From Azonexus sp. (GTDB taxonomy: Bacteria; Pseudomonadota; Gammaproteobacteria; Burkholderiales; Rhodocyclaceae): DNA of 8,147 nucleotides. Of this stretch, positions 1 through 5,394 are shown piece by piece. The translations under genes were made by a program, and so were the position numbers. The notes beneath the pieces are model-generated. The model did not search any database. It saw only the letters and a program-made list of their open reading frames with translations, and was not told the DNA's origin. Position 1 is the stretch's first letter. Every line of letters begins with the position of its first letter. The stretch is from assembly GCA_031285115.1 (NCBI GenBank), contig JAITWU010000208.1, positions 1 to 8,147 of the forward strand. The letters run 5' to 3'.

Positions 1-1
1 A

Positions 2-46
2 GCCGGAAACGATTGTTGTCATCGAGCAAATGCCAAAAGCATTCAT
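2..46 (-). other. Possible 5' edge of a leftward gene cut by the window start
   Basis: On the minus strand an ATG at 46 and another at 22 open a frame that stays open to the window edge; the second would begin MTTIVSG. This resembles the start of P-loop sulfotransferase-like proteins, which often begin with a short strand followed by IVSG and a P-loop, but seven residues cannot establish that. Neither ATG has a clear Shine-Dalgarno sequence. On the plus strand a competing frame from position 3 stays open to a TGA near 63-65 and could be the end of a rightward gene. The two readings cannot be separated from this window. Confidence 0.15.
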
Positions 47-88
47 ACGATTGCCCTGGGGTTGAATGCAATGTCAGGCCATAGCATT

Positions 89-454
89 TCATTTTTCCTT
101 GAATTTAGAAATAACCTCAGCATCACTGAGCGGGGGGCCGACCCATACGGCAACTTTTGATGCGCCAGCACCAAGCGCCAGTTCTCGAAGCAAGCGGTCT
201 TCTACTTGGGTTAGACCACCGTCAATTTTTTCAAGAGGGTGAATTACAACTGATGTTGACAAAAATAATCCAGAACCTCGTGCTTCAGAAATAGCCTTTT
301 TCAAGCATTCCGCAGCCGCAGTGAAGTTACCGACAAGCATTCGTGGATGTGAGAAAGGGGTGCTTGCACTCCTTTGAAAAGTGCGTGGATTATTGACATT
401 TCGTACCTGGACGAAATTTTCTCGAATTTGCACATAAAGAAAATTTGTGAACAC
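89..454 (-). CDS. Mini MreB-like (actin-fold fragment) protein, hypothetical
   Basis: This frame encodes about 121 residues if it starts at the GTG at 454. It could reach a TTG at 520, directly after the pilZ stop, but that start has no ribosome binding site. GTG 454 has GGGAA six bases upstream and gives a sensible N-terminus beginning FTNFLYVQI. The middle and C-terminal parts resemble MreB. Residues about 38-57 (HPRMLVGNFTAAAECLKKAI) correspond to the MreB 'GVIADFT' strand and helix, and residues about 81-104 (TQVEDRLLRELALGAGASKV) closely match the MreB segment TQVERRAIRESALGAGA. The N-terminal strand pair LYVQI...FVQVRNV could match the first beta hairpin of the actin fold, but the phosphate-1 motif (DLGTANT in MreB) is absent, and the chain ends before domain II. 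It is therefore unlikely to bind ATP or polymerise like MreB. The function is unknown. The gene is visibly AT-richer than its neighbours (bases 241-300 are 35% GC by count) and sits where tatD often follows pilZ. Confidence 0.7.
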   Translation of the reverse strand: MFTNFLYVQIRENFVQVRNVNNPRTFQRSASTPFSHPRMLVGNFTAAAECLKKAISEARGSGLFLSTSVVIHPLEKIDGGLTQVEDRLLRELALGAGASKVAVWVGPPLSDAEVISKFKEK

Positions 455-520
455 GGATGATTCCCGAATGAAAAATCCAACGCCCCGATCGGCAACCGGA
501 TTCAGAAAAAACCCGGCCAA

Positions 521-883
521 TCAGAGCGTATGCGTCGGGCGCGATGACTGCATGACGCCGCCGAGCAGCCCCTCGATCTTGCGATACGCTTCCTGCCCGC
601 TTTCGTCGCTGTTGAAATTGACGCCGATCCCCTGGGCGCGGCCATTTTGTGCGCCAGCCGGGGTAATCCAGACAACGCGCCCGGCAATCGGCAGCTTGGC
701 CGGATCATCCATCAGCGAAAGCAGCATGAACACCTCGTCGCCAATGTTGTAGCCACGGGTCGTCGGGATGAAAATACCGCCGCCGTTCAAATGCGGCATA
801 AAAGCAGCGTACAACGCCGATTTGGAATTGATGTTCAGCGACAAAACGCTTGGGCGCAGCGGCGGGGGTTTGACTTGGCTCAT
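521..883 (-). CDS. pilZ: Type IV pilus assembly protein PilZ
   Basis: This 120-residue PilZ-domain protein is needed for type IV pilus biogenesis in species where it has been studied; it acts in the cytoplasm with the pilus assembly machinery (PilB ATPase, FimX in some species). Its length matches the Pseudomonas and Xanthomonas PilZ of about 118 residues. The diagnostic core is present: LNGGGIFIPT (residues about 32-41), then GDEVFMLLSLMDDP, then GRVVWITPAGAQ and AQGIGVNF. The RxxxR and D/NxSxxG motifs that bind cyclic di-GMP in canonical PilZ domains are missing, which places it in the non-canonical PilZ class not expected to bind c-di-GMP by itself. The ATG at 883 lies 13 bases after the holB stop, with no strong Shine-Dalgarno, suggesting translation coupled to holB. 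The order holB-pilZ is the standard proteobacterial arrangement. Confidence 0.95.
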   Translation of the reverse strand: MSQVKPPPLRPSVLSLNINSKSALYAAFMPHLNGGGIFIPTTRGYNIGDEVFMLLSLMDDPAKLPIAGRVVWITPAGAQNGRAQGIGVNFNSDESGQEAYRKIEGLLGGVMQSSRPTHTL

Positions 884-896
884 CGGCGATCAGAGA

Positions 897-1916
897 TTAA
901 GCGGCAAACAAAGCGCGGTAATCGAGAAAAAGTCCTTCGAGAAACAGGCGGGCATTCAACGGCTGTTCGGCTTCCCGGCGGCGCGTCACGCACGCGCGAT
1001 ACGCCCGCGACAAGCGCGACGGCGGAATCATAGCAGCCAGCTTGCCGATTGTCGCCGCTTGCGGCAGAAAATAGCGCACCGTCAGACCATTGCCCGCCAG
1101 TTGCAAGTCGACCAGCCACTTTTGCAGACCATCGACCACGGCCTTCAAAGGCAGCCGCCCCTTGCTGTCCTTGACGGCTTTTTCCAGCTCCCCCGCCAGC
1201 GCCAGCGGCTCCAGCGATTGACCGGCGGAGAGCCGTTTGATCAGCGTTTCCAGCCAATCGCTCTGGCCCGATTGCGACCATTCCAGCGCCAGCCCCGGCG
1301 CGCCGCCAGCCAGCGCCAGCCAGCGTTTGGCGTCCGTCACCCCCGCTGCGGTCAGCGCCGCTTCGGCGCTGGCTGGCGGCGGCAGTGGAATCGGCACCAC
1401 CTGGCAGCGGCTGCGGATAGTCGGCAACAAGCGCATCGGGTCGCTGGAAACCAGCAAAAACAAAGTGTTGGGCGCAGGCTCCTCCAGTGTTTTAAGGAGC
1501 GCGTTGGCCGTTGCCCGATTCATCGCCTCGGTCGGGTTGATGATGACAATCCGCAAACCGCCGCGATGGGTGCCGACATTGAGAAATTCATCCAGCCCGC
1601 GCACCTGGTCGATGGTGATCTGCTGGCTGGCCTTCTTTTTACCCTCCTCCGCCTCGCCCTCTTCGGCCAGCGCCTCCGGCTGCAACAGGCGAAAATCGGG
1701 GTGATTACCCTGGCTATACCAGTTGCAGGCCAGGCACTGGCCGCAAGCCTGCCCGTCGCTTTGCGGCTGCTCGCACAAAAGGCTCCCGGCAAACGCCCGC
1801 GCCAGCTCAAACTTGCCCAGACCGCGCTGGCCGAGCAGGAGCAAAGCGTGCGGCATCTGCGAGCGGCGGGCTTGAAGACTTTGCCAGACGGCGTGGTGGA
1901 GGTTGATGATATTCAT
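897..1916 (-). CDS. holB: DNA polymerase III subunit delta'
   Basis: This is the 339-residue delta' subunit of the clamp loader, which helps open and load the beta sliding clamp during replication. Visible features in order: a degenerate Walker A, GQRGLGKF at 29-36, where the usual Ser/Thr after Lys is Phe; a zinc-module cysteine set, C48, C58, C61 and C64 (CGQCLAC); a Glu/Lys-rich linker at about 81-97; a Walker-B-like strand LRIVIINPTEAMN at 121-133 without the catalytic acidic pair; and LLKTLEEP followed by the sensor/SRC segment LLVSSDPMRLLPTIRSRCQ at 154-172. Loss of Walker residues fits delta', which is a non-hydrolysing 'stator' in the complex. The rest is the helical collar domain. 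The ATG at 1916 has no good Shine-Dalgarno. Upstream lie 93 non-coding bases and then hicB rather than tmk, which usually precedes holB directly, so this copy may depend on read-through or on a promoter in that gap. Confidence 0.96.
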   Translation of the reverse strand: MNIINLHHAVWQSLQARRSQMPHALLLLGQRGLGKFELARAFAGSLLCEQPQSDGQACGQCLACNWYSQGNHPDFRLLQPEALAEEGEAEEGKKKASQQITIDQVRGLDEFLNVGTHRGGLRIVIINPTEAMNRATANALLKTLEEPAPNTLFLLVSSDPMRLLPTIRSRCQVVPIPLPPPASAEAALTAAGVTDAKRWLALAGGAPGLALEWSQSGQSDWLETLIKRLSAGQSLEPLALAGELEKAVKDSKGRLPLKAVVDGLQKWLVDLQLAGNGLTVRYFLPQAATIGKLAAMIPPSRLSRAYRACVTRRREAEQPLNARLFLEGLFLDYRALFAA

Positions 1917-2009
1917 GGGGCTGTAGAACCGGCAATCAAGTATTGAATTTCAATGAGCGAATCGCATAGCCGTCGGCGCGGGAATTCTGAAATCCTGCGG
2001 GTCATGACT
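1917..2009. other. Intergenic gap between hicB and holB
   Basis: This 93-base non-coding gap replaces the tight tmk-holB junction seen in many relatives. It contains a short TTGAA-T-TTCAA inverted repeat near 1943 and no Shine-Dalgarno of note before the holB ATG. I could not identify a convincing promoter or terminator; no GC-rich hairpin with a T tract follows hicB, so transcription from the hicAB promoter could continue into holB and pilZ. Confidence 0.4.
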
Positions 2010-2345
2010 TCAGACGGCTCCGGCCGCAGAACCAATGGCCTTGGTCGCCCATTGATTCAAACTCATGCCCGAAAGCTCCGCAGCGCGAATGGCCGCGCCG
2101 TGAATATCGGGCGGCACACGCAACATCATTTTTCCACTGACGGGCTTATCGGGCTTTTGTCCAAGTTTTTCACAGGCCGCCAGATAATCATCCACTGACT
2201 CATGGAAAGCAGCTTCCAGTTCGTCCACGCTGGAACCGTGAAATCCCACAATGTCACGGGTTCCGGCCAGATGCCCGACAAAAATCCGATCTTCGGCATC
2301 GTACTCGACGCGCGCCGCATAGCCTTTGTAAGTCATGGCATTCAT
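2010..2345 (-). CDS. hicB: HicB family antitoxin with ribbon-helix-helix domain
   Basis: This 111-residue protein is the likely antitoxin of a type II toxin-antitoxin pair; HicB proteins bind and block the HicA mRNA interferase and repress their own promoter. The N-terminal half (MTYKGYAARVEYDAEDRIF, VGHLAGTRDIVGFHGSSVDEL, FHESVDDYLAACEKLGQKP) is the partly degraded RNase H-like HicB fold. Residues about 71-104 (GKMMLRVPPDIHGAAIRAAE, then LSGMSLNQWATKAI) form a ribbon-helix-helix DNA-binding domain of the HicB/Arc type. The ATG at 2345 overlaps the hicA stop as ATGA, and AGGAG (complement of 2353-2357) lies seven bases upstream, a much better ribosome binding site than that of hicA. This is consistent with antitoxin being made in excess. 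A second in-frame ATG at 2336 is a possible alternative start. Confidence 0.9.
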   Translation of the reverse strand: MNAMTYKGYAARVEYDAEDRIFVGHLAGTRDIVGFHGSSVDELEAAFHESVDDYLAACEKLGQKPDKPVSGKMMLRVPPDIHGAAIRAAELSGMSLNQWATKAIGSAAGAV

Positions 2346-2596
2346 GGGGTCACTCCTATGTTCCTCAAAAAATCACGGGCATCCGTCACGCGATAGCGCA
2401 AGGCATCCTTGCCGGGATGAGGACGGTGAAAATACGCCTTGACGCCATTCATCTCGAAAGTCACGGAAGAGCCTTGGCCTTCGATCACGGCACAACCAAG
2501 AGCAACAAACAACGACTCGATCAACGACCAGTCAATGCTGCCATTTACCGGGTTGGCAAAAATGGCTTGCAGTGTTTTTCGCTGCTTGCTGTTCAT
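2342..2596 (-). CDS. hicA: HicA family toxin (predicted mRNA interferase)
   Basis: This 84-residue protein lies directly upstream of hicB and overlaps it by ATGA, the usual toxin-first order of hicAB modules. HicA toxins have a small dsRBD-like fold and cleave mRNA with a catalytic histidine, stopping translation until HicB neutralises them. Here residues about 3-34 give the N-terminal helices (KQRKTLQAIF, DWSLIESLFVALG), 36-49 the strands (AVIEGQGSSVTFEM), 52-64 the segment VKAYFHRPHPGKD, and 67-82 the C-terminal helix region. The common GSHH/GSHxxF histidine position is Ser-Ser here (GSSVTF), while His57 and His60 of FHRPHP remain, so it belongs to a divergent HicA subgroup or has altered activity. 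The ATG at 2596 lacks a Shine-Dalgarno sequence, and the mapped promoter-like element would start transcription almost at the ATG. Identification rests on fold-level sequence resemblance plus the HicB partner. Confidence 0.85.
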   Translation of the reverse strand: MNSKQRKTLQAIFANPVNGSIDWSLIESLFVALGCAVIEGQGSSVTFEMNGVKAYFHRPHPGKDALRYRVTDARDFLRNIGVTP

Positions 2597-2602
2597 ACGG
2601 GA

Positions 2603-2631
2603 ACGATAGCGTTTTGCGCTATCCGCAGCAA
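2603..2631 (-). promoter_or_regulatory. Putative hicAB promoter with overlapping palindromic operator
   Basis: Reading the minus strand there is a -35-like TTGCTG (complement of 2626-2631), a 17-base spacer and a -10-like TATCGT (complement of 2603-2608). A perfect 7-bp inverted repeat, GATAGCG-TTTTG-CGCTATC at 2605-2623, covers the -10 edge and most of the spacer, a position where a bound HicB ribbon-helix-helix dimer would block RNA polymerase. Individual hexamer matches are modest (3/6 and 4/6), so the spacing and palindrome carry the argument. Transcription would start around the hicA ATG, implying a leaderless or nearly leaderless message. Confidence 0.45.
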
Positions 2632-2646
2632 GCGGATTTTGCTATC
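2605..2646. repeat. Nested inverted repeats and GATAGC iterons upstream of hicA
   Basis: Three copies of the hexamer GATAGC/GCTATC occur within 42 bases: GATAGC at 2605-2610, GCTATC at 2618-2623 and GCTATC at 2641-2646, the last two each preceded by TTTTG or TTTTGCG. A second inverted repeat, ATCCGC-AGCAA-GCGGAT at 2621-2637, shares bases with the 7-bp palindrome at 2605-2623, so the two stems are mutually exclusive in RNA. These are likely protein-binding half-sites for HicB; an RNA role is less likely. Confidence 0.5.
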
Positions 2647-2667
2647 ACTCACGACGATGTGACCGGT

Positions 2668-3300
2668 CTATGCACCAGTCATGGGAGAAGGGAAAAAAGC
2701 AGGAAGCAGGTTTTCAATCTGCTGGCGAATATGCTCAACGCTGTTGTTGGCCTCGATCACCCGGATGCGTTGCGGGCAGGTGTGGGCGCGTTCGAGGTAA
2801 GCCTGGCGGACGCGCTGGTAAAAGTCGGCTTTTTCTTGCTCGAAGCGGTCGAGCGGGCGGTTGGCGATGGCGATGCGTTCGCGGGCGACTTCGAGCGGCA
2901 GGTCGAAGAGCAGGGTCAAATCGGGTTGCTGGCGGCCAAAAACCCATTGTTCGAGTTGCTGCAATTTGCTTTTTTCGAGGCCGCGCCCGCCGCCCTGGTA
3001 GGCGTAGGTGGCGTCGTTGAAGCGGTCGCAGATGACCCATTCGCCGCGTTTCAGGGCGGGTTCGATGCGCGTTGCCCAATGTTCGCTGCGGGCGGCGAAC
3101 ATCAGGAGGGTTTCGGCTTCAATGTGCATCGGCTCATTCAACAGGAGTTCGCGCAGGCGCTCGCCAAGCGGCGTGCCGCCGGGTTCGCGGGTGATTTGCA
3201 CAGTGAGGCCGCGACTGCGCAGGCGCTCGGCCAGCCAGTCGACGTGGGTGCTTTTTCCGGCGCCGTCGATGCCTTCAAATGTGATGAATTTGCCGCTCAC
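2668..3300 (-). CDS. tmk: Thymidylate kinase (dTMP kinase)
   Basis: This 210-residue cytoplasmic enzyme phosphorylates dTMP to dTDP with ATP, a required step in dTTP synthesis. Visible features: the P-loop [11 protein letters not shown] at about 8-18; the dTMP-binding region [14 protein letters not shown] at 37-50; the DR(F/Y) motif [18 protein letters not shown] at 91-108; and the LID/core segment [19 protein letters not shown] at 147-165. The Gly-containing P-loop GIDGAGKS resembles the bacterial (type II) form. The length is normal for the family. The start is GTG at 3300, supported by AAAGGAG (complement of 3307-3313) six bases upstream, and it overlaps the mltG stop as GTGA, which implies translational coupling. 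Downstream, a 71-base gap leads to hicA instead of holB. Confidence 0.97.
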   Translation of the reverse strand: MSGKFITFEGIDGAGKSTHVDWLAERLRSRGLTVQITREPGGTPLGERLRELLLNEPMHIEAETLLMFAARSEHWATRIEPALKRGEWVICDRFNDATYAYQGGGRGLEKSKLQQLEQWVFGRQQPDLTLLFDLPLEVARERIAIANRPLDRFEQEKADFYQRVRQAYLERAHTCPQRIRVIEANNSVEHIRQQIENLLPAFFPSPMTGA

Positions 3301-4292
3301 TTGCCGCTCCTTTGATAACGATTGACTGCCCGGTTGTGTTCTTCGAGCGTATTGGAAAACTGGCTGCTGCCGTCGCCACGGGCGACGAAATAGAGCGCCG
3401 ATGATGACGCCGGGTGCAGCGCCGCCTGCAACGAGGCCAGCCCCGGCATGGCGATCGGCGTCGGCGGCAGACCCCGCCGGGTGTAGGTGTTGTAGGGCGT
3501 GTCGGTTTGCAGATGGCGCTTTTTGAGATTGCCGTCAAAGGCGTCCTTCAGGCCGTAAATGACGGTGGGGTCGGTTTGCAGCGGCATTCCAAGGCGCAGG
3601 CGGTTGGTAAAAACGGCGGCGATCCGCTCGCGGTCGGCTTCGCGCCCGGTTTCTTTTTCGATGATGGAAGCCATGATGAGGGCTTCGTATGGCGTGTTGT
3701 AAGGCAAGCCTTCAGCCCGCCCGGCCCAGGCTTCGGCCAGCCGCTTTTCCATCGCCCGGAGGGCGCGGGCGATGAGGTCGAGGTCGCTCGAATGTTTGTC
3801 GAACAGGTAGGTGTCGGGAAAAAGCCAGCCTTCCAGATTGGCGTGTTGCGCGCCCAGGCGGCGGATGATTTCGTCATCGCTCAAATCGCGGCTGTCGCCG
3901 TTGACATCGGGGTTGGCGGCAAGGCGCGCGCGCCACTGGCGCAGCGTCCAGCCTTCGACGAGGGTGATGTCGCCCTGCGTGACTTTGCCGCGCACCAGTT
4001 TGTCGAGCAGTTGCCGGGGCGTGACGCCTTCGCCGACCGAATAACTGCCCGCCTTGATGCCGGTTTCCGCGCCGGAAACCCGCGCCAGCAGCAGCAGGAG
4101 CGAGGGTTCGACAGCCACCCCGGCGGCGCGTATTTGCGTAATCGCCGCCCGCAAGCCGCTGCCGTTGGCGATGTGGAAATCGACCGGCTGAGTCCGCAGC
4201 GCCAGCGGTTGACCGGCCCACCACCACAGCCCGCCAGCGGCGGCAGCCAGAAGCAGGAGAAGCGGCAAGAGGAGCTTGAGGAGAAGGCGCAA
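3297..4292 (-). CDS. mltG: Endolytic murein transglycosylase MltG
   Basis: MltG is an inner-membrane lytic transglycosylase that cuts nascent glycan strands and is thought to set glycan chain length during cell-wall synthesis. With a TTG start at 4292 the protein has 331 residues, close to the family norm of about 340. Residues 1-24 form a basic-then-hydrophobic membrane anchor ([20 protein letters not shown]). Residues about 80-120 contain the LysM-like region ([20 protein letters not shown], then [10 protein letters not shown]). The YceG/MltG catalytic domain follows with [13 protein letters not shown] at 152-164, the catalytic-Glu segment [10 protein letters not shown] (Glu212), [20 protein letters not shown] at 228-247, YNTY, and [12 protein letters not shown] at 273-284. 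The start is uncertain: the open frame runs 258 bases further upstream, antisense to ygfZ, and no Shine-Dalgarno precedes the TTG. The upstream extension up to 4550 is not MltG-like. The gene diverges from ygfZ and overlaps tmk. Confidence 0.93.
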   Translation of the reverse strand: MRLLLKLLLPLLLLLAAAAGGLWWWAGQPLALRTQPVDFHIANGSGLRAAITQIRAAGVAVEPSLLLLLARVSGAETGIKAGSYSVGEGVTPRQLLDKLVRGKVTQGDITLVEGWTLRQWRARLAANPDVNGDSRDLSDDEIIRRLGAQHANLEGWLFPDTYLFDKHSSDLDLIARALRAMEKRLAEAWAGRAEGLPYNTPYEALIMASIIEKETGREADRERIAAVFTNRLRLGMPLQTDPTVIYGLKDAFDGNLKKRHLQTDTPYNTYTRRGLPPTPIAMPGLASLQAALHPASSSALYFVARGDGSSQFSNTLEEHNRAVNRYQRSGK

Positions 4293-4329
4293 GGGAACTC
4301 GGCGGCGGCGGGTGAGTCTGTTCTGGCGA

Positions 4330-4335
4330 TATAAT
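4330..4335 (+). promoter_or_regulatory. -10 element candidate for ygfZ in the mltG-ygfZ divergent region
   Basis: A perfect TATAAT lies 24 bases before the ygfZ ATG in a short AT-rich island. Transcription from it would start near 4342, just upstream of the ribosome binding site GAGGAG at 4349-4354. No good -35 hexamer is present at 16-18 bases (the spacing falls in GGCGGGTGAG), so it may need an activator. The same AT-rich stretch read on the minus strand gives TATTAT, a possible -10 for mltG. Confidence 0.4.
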
Positions 4336-4359
4336 AACCCACCCGCTTGAGGAGCCTTG

Positions 4360-5376
4360 ATGAACCCCGATTGGCGCAGTTTTCTTGCATCAGCGAACGC
4401 CGTATTCGGCGGTGATTCGTTCGCCATCGAGCATTTTGGCGATACCGTCAGTGAACTTGAGGCCGCCGCCCGGCAGACGGTCATCGTCCCGCTCACGCAT
4501 CTCGCCCTGATCGAGGCCGTTGGCGAGGATGCCCGGTCTTTTCTCCACAATCAGTTAACCAGCGATGTCAATCGCCTGCCGGAAAATCAGGCGCAACATG
4601 CCGCCTGGTGCACGGCCAAGGGGCGGATGCAGGCGAGTTTTCTGCTCTGGGGCGAAGATGGCGGCTACCGTCTGGCGCTGGCGGCTGACTTGCTGGAGCC
4701 GACCTTGAAGCGGCTGCCGATGTTTATTCTGCGCGCCAAGGTCAAGCTGACGGCAGAAAACGCGCAGGTGTTGATCGGCCTCGCCGGGCCTTCCGCCGAT
4801 GCGGCGCTGGCGGCTGCCGGGTTGCCGGTTCCGGCGGCGGCGCTTGGCATCGCCAGAGCGCACGGCTCTACCGTGATTCAACTCGACGCCGGGCGCTTCA
4901 TGATCGCCGCGCCGGAGGCCGCCGCGCCCGGCTTGTGGGCGAATTTGGCAAGCGCCACCCGCCCCGCCGGGACGCCCGTCTGGCGCTGGCTCGATGTCAA
5001 AGCCGCGTTCCCGCTCGTGACGCTGGCGACCAAAGAAGCCTTCGTGCCGCAAATGGCCGATTTTGAAAAAATCGGCGGCGTCAGTTTCAACAAGGGCTGC
5101 TATCCGGGGCAGGAAATCGTCGCCCGCACGCAATACCTCGGCAAAGTCAAACGCCATCTTTACCGTCTGGCGAGCAGTCAGCCGCTCGCGGCTGGCGACC
5201 CACTGTTTTCGCCCGACAACCCCGATCAATCCTGCGGCCAGGTGATGACCGCCGCGCCCGCGCCGGATGGCGGTTTCGCCGCGCTGGCCGTGGTTCAGGC
5301 CAATTTCGCGGCCAATCTGCGCCTCGCCGCCCGCGATGGGCCGGTGGTCGAAGCTGTCGCCGTCAATCCGCCCTGA
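4360..5376 (+). CDS. ygfZ: Folate-binding Fe-S cluster assembly/tRNA-modifying protein YgfZ
   Basis: This 338-residue protein belongs to the GcvT-like YgfZ/IBA57 family. YgfZ binds tetrahydrofolate and supports the assembly or repair of certain Fe-S enzymes, notably the tRNA methylthiotransferase MiaB. The family signature K-G-C-Y-x-G-Q-E is intact at residues 245-252 (KGCYPGQE), with the reactive Cys247, followed by IVARTQYLGKVKRHLYRL. The N-terminal half has the GcvT-like segments HLALIEAVGEDARSFLHNQL and TSDVNRLPENQAQHAAWCTA. I choose the ATG at 4360 because GAGGAG at 4349-4354 lies five bases upstream; a TTG at 4357 would be too close. Divergent transcription from mltG is common in betaproteobacteria. 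The gene ends 18 bases before the next one, so the two may be cotranscribed. Confidence 0.95.
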   Translation: MNPDWRSFLASANAVFGGDSFAIEHFGDTVSELEAAARQTVIVPLTHLALIEAVGEDARSFLHNQLTSDVNRLPENQAQHAAWCTAKGRMQASFLLWGEDGGYRLALAADLLEPTLKRLPMFILRAKVKLTAENAQVLIGLAGPSADAALAAAGLPVPAAALGIARAHGSTVIQLDAGRFMIAAPEAAAPGLWANLASATRPAGTPVWRWLDVKAAFPLVTLATKEAFVPQMADFEKIGGVSFNKGCYPGQEIVARTQYLGKVKRHLYRLASSQPLAAGDPLFSPDNPDQSCGQVMTAAPAPDGGFAALAVVQANFAANLRLAARDGPVVEAVAVNPP

Positions 5377-5394
5377 TACGCCGCGCCAAAAACC

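Noticed and set aside
455..520. N-terminal extension of the MreB-like protein to TTG 520
   Set aside because: There is no ribosome binding site at 520, and the added residues do not resemble any part of MreB; GTG 454 has GGGAA at proper spacing.
1281..1345. Repeated CAGCGCCAGC-type units in holB
   Set aside because: They encode an Ala/Leu/Gly-rich stretch (LALAGGAPGLALEW) in the collar domain and reflect codon bias and amino-acid content; they are not a functional repeat.
768..1946. A 392-residue plus-strand open frame
   Set aside because: It is antisense to holB and pilZ, with a Gln/Arg/Ala-rich composition and no motifs; holB on the other strand is unmistakable.
2621..2640. Stem ATCCGC/GCGGAT followed by TTTT, as a terminator
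   Set aside because: The short T run is on the plus strand, while tmk and hicA are read from the minus strand; the stem is only 6 bp. It is better explained as part of the hicAB control region.
2001..2690. Target-site duplications flanking hicAB
   Set aside because: Only a shared CATGAC hexamer was found near the tmk and hicB ends, which is expected by chance; there is no sign of a transposase or attachment site.
2572..3315. A 247-residue plus-strand open frame
   Set aside because: It is antisense to tmk, whose P-loop, DRF and lid motifs are intact on the minus strand.
3414..4334. A 306-residue plus-strand open frame
   Set aside because: It is antisense to mltG and has no recognisable domain.
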